Source of the DNA: DAIMZM01 sp036733985
Lineage (GTDB): Bacteria; Bacillota; Dehalobacteriia; UBA4068
Assembly (NCBI GenBank): GCA_036733985.1
Contig: DAIMZM010000026.1
Location: 1 to 25,481, forward strand
Length of the DNA stretch: 25,481 nucleotides
Reading direction: 5' to 3'
This document shows, in pieces, positions 16,345 to 23,206 of this stretch. A program made the position numbers and the translations under genes. Below the pieces are notes generated by a model that was not told where the DNA came from, searched no databases, and saw only the letters and a list, made by a program, of their open reading frames with translations. The first letter of the stretch is position 1. Every line of letters begins with the position of its first letter.

Positions 16345-17157
16345 ATGCTGCCTGATCTGGAAATCCTGGGCCTGTCCCTGCACAGCTATTATGTCCTGGC
16401 CGCCCTGGCCGCCGCTGCCGGCCTGGGCTCGGCCTGGTATACCCTGAAAGGCCGGGGCCTGGGCGCCTGGCACTGGCTGCTGCCCCCGCTGCTGGGGTTG
16501 GCGGCCCTGATCGGCGGGCGGCTCTGGAATTACGGGGTCAACCCGGCCCAGTTCGGCCCGGCCTTCCCCCTCTGGAGCCTGCACTACGGCGGCTTCTCCC
16601 TTTACGGCGGCCTGGCCGGGGCGCTCCTGGCCTTACTGGCCTTTTGCCTGGTCAAAAAAACCAGCCCCCTGCCCCTGCTGGACGCCTTAACGCTGCCGGG
16701 AGGCCTGTCCCTGATCCTGCTGAAACTGGGCTGCTTTCTCAACGGCTGCTGCTTTGGCAAAGCCGCCAGCGGCCCCCTGGGCCTGGTCTTCCCCGCCAAT
16801 GAAGAGGTATACGATTTCCTGGAAAGCCTGCCTTTGCTGGGGGAAATCAACAGAAGGGTTTACCCGACCCAGCTTTTCGAAGCCGCCGGAGCGGCCCTCA
16901 GCCTGGCCCTGGTGCTGCTGCTGGGCCGGCGGCGCAAGCTGCCCCCGGGCGGAACCTTCCTGCTCTATGCCTTTTGCTTCACTCTGGCCCGGCTGCTGAT
17001 CCACCCTTTACGGGCTTTTGCCTATCAAGCCTGGGTGGTGGAGATCCTCTACCCCGCGGTTTACGGCCTGGTGCTGGTTGCCGCGGCCCTGGGCTTGCTG
17101 CTGCTGAAAAAGCATGGCAACGGCCCCGGCCCCAATCAACCGCCGCCGCCTAAATAA
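16345..17157 (+). CDS. Lgt-fold membrane protein (prolipoprotein diacylglyceryl transferase paralogue)
   Basis: This 270-aa protein has about seven hydrophobic segments and the overall plan of prolipoprotein diacylglyceryl transferase, the inner-membrane enzyme that lipidates the lipobox Cys. Family landmarks are GGFSLYGGLAGALLA (near 80), LKLGCFLNGCCFGK (near 130) and YPTQLFEA (near 175). The signature differs from housekeeping Lgt: the position of the essential His in FHGGLIG is Tyr, and the RIGNFINGELWGR-type signature reads KLGCFLNGCCFGK, replacing the Arg, Asn and Glu considered important. It therefore belongs to the GCF-x-x-GCC-x-G paralogue group and may not be a canonical Lgt. It ends with a Pro-rich tail. 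The ATG at 16345 follows GGGGGAAAG. Its 3' end overlaps the convergent TSUP gene by 8 bp. Confidence 0.85.
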   Translation: MLPDLEILGLSLHSYYVLAALAAAAGLGSAWYTLKGRGLGAWHWLLPPLLGLAALIGGRLWNYGVNPAQFGPAFPLWSLHYGGFSLYGGLAGALLALLAFCLVKKTSPLPLLDALTLPGGLSLILLKLGCFLNGCCFGKAASGPLGLVFPANEEVYDFLESLPLLGEINRRVYPTQLFEAAGAALSLALVLLLGRRRKLPPGGTFLLYAFCFTLARLLIHPLRAFAYQAWVVEILYPAVYGLVLVAAALGLLLLKKHGNGPGPNQPPPPK

Positions 17158-17887
17158 AATTGGCGATAATCGTCCACACACCCATGCAGGTGATAAAAAT
17201 AAAGACCCAAATTTTGATGCGGGACAGGTCGGCCTGCCGGTTAAGGGCGATTTGGCCCAGCCATAACCCCAGCAGCATGCCGCCCGAACCCGCCAGGGAC
17301 CAGATCAGCACCTGCGTATCCACCAGCCCGTTGCAGGCGCGGACGCCCACGCCATAGATGTTGACGATCAAAAAGAAAAATTGCAGGGTGCCGATATAGG
17401 CTTCTTTGGTCTTCAGCGTGCTCAGGCAATAAAGGGCCATGGGCGGCGCGCTGACGGAAAACAAGCCGCCAAACAAGCCGGCCAGCAGGCCCACAAACAA
17501 CCCCATCCCGGTTGTACAGGGGATGCGTATTCTGTCGGCGCTAAACAGGTAATACAGGCCCAGCAAAGCCAGAAAAAGGCCGAAGATAAGGCTCAAAACA
17601 GACTTTGGCGCGTTAGCCGACCAAGCCACGGCAAAGGGCATCACCGCCAGGTAAACGGCGATGGGCCACAGCACATGCTTGGGCCGGGCATCCTTCCGGT
17701 AGCGGGAGAAGATGACGATAGAGGCGAGTGTGGACAAAATCACGCATACCGTGGACGCAATGGGAATGCTGGGCAAAAACAGGGGGAAAAACACCATCAC
17801 AATCGTTGCATAACCAAAGCCGATGGCTGCCTGCAAAAATCCGCCGATAAAAGAAATCAGCGCCAGCCAGATATAGACCATATCCAT
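17150..17887 (-). CDS. TSUP family exporter (TauE/SafE-like)
   Basis: This 245-aa polytopic membrane protein belongs to the TauE/SafE (TSUP) family, associated with export or uptake of sulfite, sulfoacetate and related small anions. The first repeat starts FIGGFLQAAIGFGYATIVMVFF and the second carries LFVGLLAGLFGGLFSVSAPPMALYCL, the two Gly-rich repeats typical of the family. The start is ATG at 17887, 9 nt after AAAGGAG; the longer open frame to 17971 runs through the promoter. A promoter on the minus strand has TTGCTT (17961-17966), 17 nt, TACAAT (17938-17943). It stands alone, so the substrate is not indicated by context. Confidence 0.9.
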   Translation of the reverse strand: MDMVYIWLALISFIGGFLQAAIGFGYATIVMVFFPLFLPSIPIASTVCVILSTLASIVIFSRYRKDARPKHVLWPIAVYLAVMPFAVAWSANAPKSVLSLIFGLFLALLGLYYLFSADRIRIPCTTGMGLFVGLLAGLFGGLFSVSAPPMALYCLSTLKTKEAYIGTLQFFFLIVNIYGVGVRACNGLVDTQVLIWSLAGSGGMLLGLWLGQIALNRQADLSRIKIWVFIFITCMGVWTIIANFI

Positions 17888-17937
17888 CCGGGGCATCTCC
17901 TTTGATTGATAAAAGCGACGGTAAAGCGGTCTTGTCC

Positions 17938-17966
17938 ATTGTACGGCAGACGGGGCCAAAAAGCAA
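17938..17966 (-). promoter_or_regulatory. Promoter of the TSUP exporter gene
   Basis: On the minus strand TTGCTT (17961-17966) and TACAAT (17938-17943) are 17 nt apart. The start site would fall near 17931, about 45 nt before the ATG. It lies just downstream of the terminator of the preceding minus-strand gene. Confidence 0.6.
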
Positions 17967-17994
17967 ATCAATCCTCCAGGCTATCCGGATCAGC

Positions 17995-18021
17995 AAAAAG
18001 CGGCCTTCAGGGCCGCTTTTT
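17995..18021 (-). terminator. Intrinsic terminator of the 157-aa gene
   Basis: A perfect 11-bp stem (AAAAAGCGGCC, 17995-18005, with GGCCGCTTTTT, 18011-18021) surrounds a 5-nt loop. Read on the minus strand it ends in a T-run and lies 23 nt past the stop of the 157-aa gene. Confidence 0.85.
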
Positions 18022-18043
18022 GGCTGCAAAGCAGGAAGAGCTT

Positions 18044-18517
18044 CTATTCATTGATAAACCAAAAATGATGCAGATAATAGATATACAGGGTATTCAGCAA
18101 ATCCTGCTGGCCCATATCGTTCAGCAGTATATAGAAATAGAGCTGATAGCCCACCCCTTCCGCCCCCAGCCGCTCCATGGCCTCCCGCTCAAAGGCCATG
18201 CTTTGGGAATTATAGGTCAAAGCAAGGATGATCCCATCGGAAAACGTCTGGAATGCCGTGTCCATCGGTTCAACCGTATAAGCGGCAACAGGGCCGAAGA
18301 CCAGCTCATGCTGAACGGTTAGGCGGTTCATCATTTTAATTTCAGCGTCCTCGGCGTTGCTGAGCAGACTGTTGGAGAAGGGATCCGGGGGCTGGAGCAA
18401 TAGGTTTCTATATAATTCCAGGGCCCTGACTTTGTGCCTAATGGATTGAAACATCATGCTCTGCAGAGTATTGTCTCCTGCCAGCCGAGCAAAGTGGTAA
18501 GAGGGGCGCCTAATCAT
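18044..18517 (-). CDS. Hypothetical helical protein, 157 aa
   Basis: I do not recognise this protein. It has no signal peptide or membrane segment and is predicted to be mostly alpha-helical, with acidic/His-containing segments ALELYRNLL, NAEDAEIKMMNRLTVQHELVFG and MAFEREAMERLG. A Tyr/Phe-rich C-terminal helix (LYIYYLHHFWFINE) follows. The spacing of Glu and His vaguely recalls ferritin-like four-helix proteins, but no convincing double E-x-x-H pattern is present. The start is ATG at 18517, 8 nt after AAAGGTGG; the GTG four codons upstream overlaps that ribosome site. A 14-bp inverted repeat (GACATCTATATGTC, 18548-18561) in its upstream region may be an operator. It has its own terminator and appears monocistronic. 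Confidence 0.75.
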   Translation of the reverse strand: MIRRPSYHFARLAGDNTLQSMMFQSIRHKVRALELYRNLLLQPPDPFSNSLLSNAEDAEIKMMNRLTVQHELVFGPVAAYTVEPMDTAFQTFSDGIILALTYNSQSMAFEREAMERLGAEGVGYQLYFYILLNDMGQQDLLNTLYIYYLHHFWFINE

Positions 18518-18547
18518 AATCAAAACCACCTTTTAATTTTTTATTAA

Positions 18548-18561
18548 GACATCTATATGTC
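18548..18561. promoter_or_regulatory. Small inverted repeat between divergent genes
   Basis: GACATCTATATGTC is a 5-bp inverted repeat around a 4-nt centre, placed 31 nt upstream of the 157-aa gene start and about 100 nt upstream of the divergent 83-aa gene. It could be an operator for either gene. No convincing consensus promoter could be assigned in this intergenic region. Confidence 0.3.
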
Positions 18562-18662
18562 GGAAAAATTCAAAGCAGACGCTGATCTTTCCCAGGCTAT
18601 GATCACCTCTTTTTTTGCCAGGCATACCCTGTATCACAGCAGAGGATATTGGAGGAGATCAT

Positions 18663-18914
18663 ATGGCGACGATGCTTGCCACAGTGCTTGAGGTCCGGGA
18701 GGGCGGCTTATTGGTATTTGACCATGCCATGTCTCAGCGCGTGGTTGTCCACACCCCCCAGGCCCGCCGCTTTTGCATTGGCGGCTGCGTCTGTATCCGC
18801 TACAGCGGGGCGATGACCCTCAGCATTCCGCCGCAAATCACGGCGATCCGTATTTGCCCGGCCCGCCGCTGCGGGCCTAAACGCGGCTGCCGGCAGCCCC
18901 CGGCGTCCCCTTAA
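18663..18914 (+). CDS. Small conserved-looking Cys/Arg-rich protein, 83 aa
   Basis: This 83-aa protein appears as a compact beta-rich core (about residues 1-62: TVLEVREGGLLVFDHAMSQR, VVVHTPQARRF, CIRYSGAMT, IPPQITAIRI) followed by a basic Cys-rich tail (CPARRCGPKRGC). The core pattern resembles small OB-like barrels; three Cys occur in FCIGGCVC and three more in the tail. The start is ATG at 18663 behind GGAGGAGA; an upstream in-frame ATG at 18615 has no ribosome site. Function is unknown. The Cys clusters could bind metal or form disulfides. It is followed by an exceptionally strong terminator. Confidence 0.75.
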   Translation: MATMLATVLEVREGGLLVFDHAMSQRVVVHTPQARRFCIGGCVCIRYSGAMTLSIPPQITAIRICPARRCGPKRGCRQPPASP

Positions 18915-18934
18915 TCAGTACGCCTGCCTGAAAC

Positions 18935-18983
18935 AACATCAAGGGGCTGCCCCACCGCTTTGGTGGGGCAGCCCCTTGATGTT
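18935..18983 (+). terminator. Very long intrinsic terminator after the 83-aa gene
   Basis: A perfect 22-bp stem (18935-18956 with 18962-18983) closes a 5-nt GCTTT loop and is followed by a T-rich run. It lies 20 nt after the stop of the 83-aa gene. Confidence 0.88.
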
Positions 18984-19153
18984 AGCTTCTTTTTACCATA
19001 GACAAGCCGGATTAACCTTTTGCCTATAGCCTTCATATAATGCGATAGAGTGGACGTGCTACGGAAAAGGGCAACCATGATGTCCCGGAACCCTTATTGG
19101 CGCCCCGTCCAGCCCATCCCCTTCCGCCGGTTATTTAGGTCCCGTCTAGCCGC

Positions 19154-20353
19154 TCAAAAGCCGCGATGGACTTTTTCGCCGCCCTGATACACCGCCCGCA
19201 CCCGTTTCAAGGCTGTGATATCCTGGGACGCGTCGCCAGCCACCACCACCACATCGGCAATAGCGCCAACGCTCAGTTCGCCGATCTGGCCGGCCATATC
19301 CAGTACCTTGGCCGGGTTCCGGGTCGCCGTTTCGATGGCCTTAAGCGGATCCAGGCCCAGCTTAACCATGCATTCCAGCTCCCAGGCCACGGTGATATCC
19401 GCCATATCCTCGAAGGGGCAATCGGTACCGGCCAGGGTCAGCAGGCCGGTATTGTAGAGGTTGAGAAAGTTTTTCCCGTAGGTATCCAGGGACTTCGCGT
19501 AAAGCTGGTAGGTCTGCTGCTGCCGGTCAGTCAGCCCATCAAGGCCTTTTTCCCGCACAATGGCGTCCAGCCGGTCGTAGACGGCTTGATGCACATAAAT
19601 GGTGGGCGTCCAGGCCATGCCTTTATCGACCATCGCCTGGGCTTCCGCCACAGTCAGATCGGTTCCGTGTTCGATCGTATCAAAGCCGGCAGTAACGCAA
19701 TACCGCAGCGCCGGTTCCAGGGTGGCGTGGGCCATGGCTTTATGCCCCAGGCGGTGACATTCACGGACGATCATGTTCAGCTCGTCCTGATCAAATTCAG
19801 CCACGCCGGGGCTGCGATAGCTGGTCATGGCTTTGATCCACTGGGCGCCTTCCCGGAATTCGGCCCGCACGGCTTTACGGATCTCCTCCGGCCCGTCCAC
19901 CTGCACGGTGCCGCCGCTTTGCCAGTCAATGCCGCCGCTGATGCATAAGGCGCGATTGCAATGAAAGATGCGGGGAACGCGGACAAAACCTTTTTGCGCC
20001 GCCAGGCTCAGCTGACGGCAGACCCCGTTAGGACAATAGGCGTCCCTAACCGTGGTGACGCCGCCAAACAGCATCCGCTGGGCATTATTCAAAGCCAGGT
20101 AGGCAATGAGGTGATCGGTATATAGCGCCTCGTCTGTCCTGCCCCGCCAATAGCCCAGGTGGATATGCATATCGATCAGACCGGGCATGATCGTGGCGTC
20201 GCCGTAATCCATTGTTTCCTCGTCCGGATAAAGCGCCTTCAGCTCGCCCAGGGGCCCCAAGTTTTTGATCCTGCCGCCGCCGATAACCAGGCCGCTGTCC
20301 CGGAGGACGGTTTTCCCGTCGCCGGGAACGACAGTCTTGGCATAAATGATCAT
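19154..20353 (-). CDS. Amidohydrolase, imidazolonepropionase/prolidase-like
   Basis: This 399-aa cytosolic metal-dependent hydrolase belongs to the amidohydrolase superfamily, in the group containing imidazolonepropionase-like proteins and Xaa-Pro/Xaa-Arg dipeptidases. Metal motifs are MPGLIDMHIHLGYW (H63, H65), WIKAMTSYRSPG with the likely carboxylated Lys, AHATLEPALRYCV, DTIEHGTDLT and the C-terminal AGTDCPF with the catalytic Asp. It lacks the histidine-degradation gene neighbours, so a peptidase or cyclic-amide hydrolase role is more likely than HutI. The ATG at 20353 follows GGAGG with 7-nt spacing. It begins 35 nt after the YccF gene on the same strand and is probably its operon partner. 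Confidence 0.88.
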   Translation of the reverse strand: MIIYAKTVVPGDGKTVLRDSGLVIGGGRIKNLGPLGELKALYPDEETMDYGDATIMPGLIDMHIHLGYWRGRTDEALYTDHLIAYLALNNAQRMLFGGVTTVRDAYCPNGVCRQLSLAAQKGFVRVPRIFHCNRALCISGGIDWQSGGTVQVDGPEEIRKAVRAEFREGAQWIKAMTSYRSPGVAEFDQDELNMIVRECHRLGHKAMAHATLEPALRYCVTAGFDTIEHGTDLTVAEAQAMVDKGMAWTPTIYVHQAVYDRLDAIVREKGLDGLTDRQQQTYQLYAKSLDTYGKNFLNLYNTGLLTLAGTDCPFEDMADITVAWELECMVKLGLDPLKAIETATRNPAKVLDMAGQIGELSVGAIADVVVVAGDASQDITALKRVRAVYQGGEKVHRGF

Positions 20354-20388
20354 CTTTCTACCTCCGGAAACGGCGGTTGATCCCCCGC

Positions 20389-20754
20389 CTAGGCCCGCAC
20401 GATCTCAGCGCCAAAGGGCAGCAGCGCCAGCTGGGCAAATTTAAAGCTTTGCAAGCCAAAGGGGATGCCGATAATGGTGACGCAATAGACCAGGCCGATG
20501 ATCAGCGAAACCAGGGCCAGCTCCCAGCCGCAAAGGAGTATCCATAAGATATTCAGCGCCAGGCTGAAGACGCTGGGGCCAAAAACGATGCTGCGGCCAA
20601 AGGGCCAGAGCACCAGCCGGGCAAATTTAAAGCAGGGTATGGCCAAAGGGATGCCCACGATGGTCAGGCAGCAGAGCAGGCCGGCCAGCAGCCACAGCAC
20701 GGCCAACAGCAAACCGCCCAGCAGCACCCAAAGCATATTGCCAATCAATCTCAT
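20389..20754 (-). CDS. yccF: YccF domain inner membrane protein
   Basis: This 121-aa protein contains two copies of the YccF repeat: LTIVGIPLAIPCFKFARLVLWPFG (in two hydrophobic helices) and VTIIGIPFGLQSFKFAQLALLPFG. There are about four membrane segments. The family is widespread and of uncertain function. The start is ATG at 20754 behind AAAAGGGGG; the open frame extends 37 codons upstream through the promoter. An extended -10 element (TGCTATACT, TATACT at 20791-20796) lies about 37 nt upstream. It is followed by an amidohydrolase gene in the same direction. Confidence 0.9.
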   Translation of the reverse strand: MRLIGNMLWVLLGGLLLAVLWLLAGLLCCLTIVGIPLAIPCFKFARLVLWPFGRSIVFGPSVFSLALNILWILLCGWELALVSLIIGLVYCVTIIGIPFGLQSFKFAQLALLPFGAEIVRA

Positions 20755-20790
20755 TGCCGCCGCCCCCTTTTGATCATACGCTTCCCCATC

Positions 20791-20796
20791 AGTATA
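20791..20796 (-). promoter_or_regulatory. Extended -10 promoter of the yccF operon
   Basis: On the minus strand TGCTATACT provides an extended -10 element (hexamer TATACT). The -35 position at 17 nt reads TGTGCA, only a partial match to consensus. Confidence 0.5.
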
Positions 20797-20878
20797 GCAT
20801 ATCCCGCCCGGTTTGCACAGTAAAATCTGGGGGGGCGGCCCCTTGGCCTTTGTATTGTCACGCAAAAATCACGACCCC

Positions 20879-20960
20879 CTATTTTAGGCAAAAGCTACAG
20901 CGGGAAACCGCGTGAAGCTGATGAAGGCGCATCCGGCCGGAAACACCTTCAACAATTTTC
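20879..20960 (+). ncRNA. Candidate structured leader upstream of holin-like gene
   Basis: Two adjacent stems are visible. The first pairs AGCT (20893-20896) with AGCT (20916-20919) and GCGG/CCGC (20900-20903, 20908-20911) around a GAAA tetraloop. The second pairs TGAAGG (20922-20927) with CCTTCA (20946-20951) and encloses the palindrome TCCGGCCGGA. The second stem ends about 28 nt before the holin-like start. I could not match this to a known riboswitch class. It may be a cis-regulatory leader or simply a phage-type leader. Confidence 0.35.
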
Positions 20961-20978
20961 AGAAAGGTGGACAAACAC

Positions 20979-21209
20979 ATGAACATCAACTGGAAGCAGA
21001 AATTGACCAGCCGCAAATTCTGGGCAGCAGTGGTGGGCTTCGCTACCGCCATCATGGTGGCATTCAATGTAAGCGACCTCGCCATTGAACAGGTTGTGGG
21101 ATGTATTACCGCCGCATCCACGCTTATCGCCTACATCATTGGCGAAGGCATCGTGGACGCGGCAAGGCTCAAGAACGGCGCTGAGACCAAGGCCGGCAAA
21201 ACCGAATAA
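20979..21209 (+). CDS. Small phage-holin-like membrane protein
   Basis: This 76-aa protein resembles small phage holins: a charged N-terminus (MNINWKQKLTSRKFW), a first hydrophobic helix (about residues 15-33), a second (about 37-60, EQVVGCITAASTLIAYIIG), and a basic/polar C-terminus. This form is typical of phi LC3-type holins in Firmicutes phages. Holins form membrane pores that release endolysin. No endolysin, tail or other phage gene flanks it, so it is an orphan. The start is ATG at 20979, 8 nt after GAAAGGTGG; a GTG four codons upstream overlaps the ribosome site. A strong terminator follows directly. Confidence 0.8.
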   Translation: MNINWKQKLTSRKFWAAVVGFATAIMVAFNVSDLAIEQVVGCITAASTLIAYIIGEGIVDAARLKNGAETKAGKTE

Positions 21210-21228
21210 GCAAAAGGCCTGCCTCCAA

Positions 21229-21268
21229 GGGGGCCGGCTCCTAACAAAGGAGCCGGCCCCCCCTTTTT
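21229..21268 (+). terminator. Intrinsic terminator of the holin-like gene
   Basis: A 13-bp GC-rich stem (21229-21241 with 21249-21261) around a TAACAAA loop is followed by TTTTT at 21264-21268. It lies 20 nt after the stop of the holin-like gene. Confidence 0.9.
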
Positions 21269-21555
21269 GTTACCGGCTCAGGGGCGTCCGGATATCCATG
21301 TCGCGGCAGCAAAATTATTTTTTCTCATTCATGAAAAAATAAAAACTATATCGCAGAAATTATAAAATTGGAAAGGAGTCCCAAAACAGGATAACCTCCA
21401 TCCATCTCCTTAACTCTTACCGTTTCTTGCTTTAACGGGGAGTTGTTCTGGGAAAACAAAACATTAAAAAACACCTGATAAAACTGGGAATTGCGCATGA
21501 AACGAAGCCGCAATTCCAGACAGTCCGCTTCATATTATTCTTTTTTGAGATTTTG

Positions 21556-21584
21556 TTGACCTTGTCAGATAAATTTGCTAAAAT
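21556..21584 (+). promoter_or_regulatory. Promoter of the YDG-repeat surface protein gene
   Basis: TTGACC (21556-21561), a 17-nt spacer and TAAAAT (21579-21584) form a near-consensus sigma-A promoter. The predicted start near 21591 gives a leader of about 30 nt with GAAAGGAG before the ATG. Confidence 0.75.
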
Positions 21585-21619
21585 AAAATTATTGTAGAAA
21601 ATTTTGAAAGGAGCGAAAA

Positions 21620-22657
21620 ATGATGTCATTGAAACGAAAAGTCACGCTGTTTCGCTTTGTGCCCTTACTGGCCGTCATTATTTTAGCATTACTGATTATA
21701 CCTGGTCTTCAGGCCTCAGCAGGCAGTCAGGTATTTGTGGAAATGCCGACGGTGGAAACCCTGAATAAAACTTATGACGGGGAAGCCGTAGATCTATTGC
21801 CGCAAAACATCAGTTTGCCGGGTGCGGATATTGCCCCGGAGGATGTGGAGCTAAGCGTTTCGCAATATGCTTTATATGATAGCCGGCTGGAAGGCGATTC
21901 CAGCGAGCTGTTCCGCGGCGTGATCGGTACGGTGGACGCGGAAGGCTTCTTGGCCGCGGCAGGAGAATTGCCGGATATTCGCCAACCGGGCCTCTATTAC
22001 GCTGTTTATTCCATAGCGGGCCTCACGGAAACATATGACGTACAGTTTACTATCTCCCTGCCGGCTCCGGAGGATGTTTTCCTTTCGATGCCCACCGGGG
22101 ATGAATTGAGCCGGGAATATGACGGGGCGGGGATCGATTTCTCGCGCTTTTCTTATGAGATCAGCCCGGAGGCCACGCTTTGGAATAAAGATGTTACCAG
22201 CGAGGCGGCCGGGCTGGTGCTTTTAGACATTTATTATTGGGATGCCGAGGCGGATGACTATGTTCCGGCGGACAGCCTTACCCCCGGGTATATGACCGCG
22301 GGCGGATATCTGCCGGAGGAGCAGGCCTATGCCGATATCGGCAGCCCGGGGGATTACCGGGCGGTTTGGAGCGTGCCTGTTTTTGGCACCAACACCAGCT
22401 CCGGCTATATCTATCATTATATTGAACATAGCGTTGATTTTCAGCTGGCCGCTGATGGAGTTTTGGAAACGCCTGCTTTCCGAAGCGAACTGCTCGGGGG
22501 GGAACCCCTCCCCGCGCCTTTCCTCACCGTGCCGGATTTGGACAAGGTTTATGACGGGAATCCGGTGGATTTCGGCACCGGGCTGACGGCTGATTACGAG
22601 AGCATTCCATCAGCAGCCTCCCAGCCCAATCCGAAATCTCCTCTAAATCTTTTATAA
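21620..22657 (+). CDS. Secreted YDG/MBG-repeat surface protein, 3' end truncated
   Basis: The open frame encodes 345 aa beginning with a signal peptide (residues 1 to about 34, hydrophobic core LLAVIILALLIIPG, likely cleavage after QASA). Three copies of a YDG-type repeat follow: TLNKTYDGEAVDL (about 48), ELSREYDGAGIDF (about 161) and DLDKVYDGNPVDF (about 307), each preceded by (V/L)-x-(M/V)P. Such Ig-like repeats occur in large cell-surface adhesins. The third repeat stops shortly after TADYES near base 22600; the last 15 or so residues look unrelated and overlap the opposite-strand DUF3987 fragment. No cell-wall sorting signal is present. This is therefore the 5' part of a longer gene cut by rearrangement. 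The start is ATG at 21620 with GAAAGGAG. Confidence 0.78.
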   Translation: MMSLKRKVTLFRFVPLLAVIILALLIIPGLQASAGSQVFVEMPTVETLNKTYDGEAVDLLPQNISLPGADIAPEDVELSVSQYALYDSRLEGDSSELFRGVIGTVDAEGFLAAAGELPDIRQPGLYYAVYSIAGLTETYDVQFTISLPAPEDVFLSMPTGDELSREYDGAGIDFSRFSYEISPEATLWNKDVTSEAAGLVLLDIYYWDAEADDYVPADSLTPGYMTAGGYLPEEQAYADIGSPGDYRAVWSVPVFGTNTSSGYIYHYIEHSVDFQLAADGVLETPAFRSELLGGEPLPAPFLTVPDLDKVYDGNPVDFGTGLTADYESIPSAASQPNPKSPLNLL

Positions 22658-23204
22658 GTTTTGGTTCAAGCCACTTATGAAAATGTTCAAGTAAAGCGGT
22701 GGCCGCAAAGTCAAGCTTTATAATGCGTTTGGTTTTTGGGCGAGGGATATTAAGCAAATCAAGCAACAGTTGATGGTAAGCCTCTTCCAGCCCTTCGGGT
22801 ATTGCGGGTGTCTGGAATGGCCTCGACCCCATTTTTGAAGCAGGTTTACAATACAGAATGCGGCCTGTTAAGCCTCTATTTCTAAAGACCTCATTGCTAA
22901 GGAGGCCCTCCAGTACATTCTCCTGTGCCGATAAAAGCATGGTCAATGCAGGGCTGTCAACCGTCTCATTCTCGCTACCTTTACGATCAACTCGGATTGG
23001 TTCACAGCTATATGCCTTGAGTACCGTATCAATAGAGACCGTGTTGGAATATTTACCATTGAGTATATCAAATAGGCCTCCTTCGGTAGAAATAATTGTT
23101 AATACGCCTCCGTTATTAGCCAATAAAGAAGTTAACGCCTCAGGTGTCACATCATCTGCAATTAATCTCAGGAGTTTTGTTTTTCTACGTTCTAAGGATT
23201 TCAA
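22524..23204 (-). pseudogene. Internal fragment of a DUF3987 mobile-element protein
   Basis: The 226-aa open frame (TTG start) carries the middle of a DUF3987 protein, a helicase/primase-like family common in plasmids, phages and integrative elements. Recognisable segments are ADDVTPEALTSLLANNGG, STEGGLFDILNGKYSN, EPIRVDRKGSE and FRNRGLTGRILYCKP. Homology-like sequence starts before the TTG: the same frame reads GDEEANEARIKLK upstream, overlapping the flavodoxin 3' end. It ends at about SDWAGRL (near base 22605), where the family normally continues into a conserved helix. From there to the stop the sequence belongs to the antisense of the surface-protein gene. The full family is around 500 residues or more, so both ends are missing and it is very likely non-functional. 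Confidence 0.75.
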
Positions 23205-23206
23205 CT

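Larger units (their letters stand above)
21210..21619. other. Intergenic region between holin-like gene and surface protein
   Basis: The stretch of about 410 nt carries the holin terminator, then AT-richer DNA without a credible gene. It includes a perfect 10-bp AT-rich hairpin (TTATTTTTTC 21315-21324 with GAAAAAATAA 21333-21342) and a 9-bp hairpin (21486-21494 with 21508-21516). The surface-protein promoter is at its right end. Confidence 0.6.
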
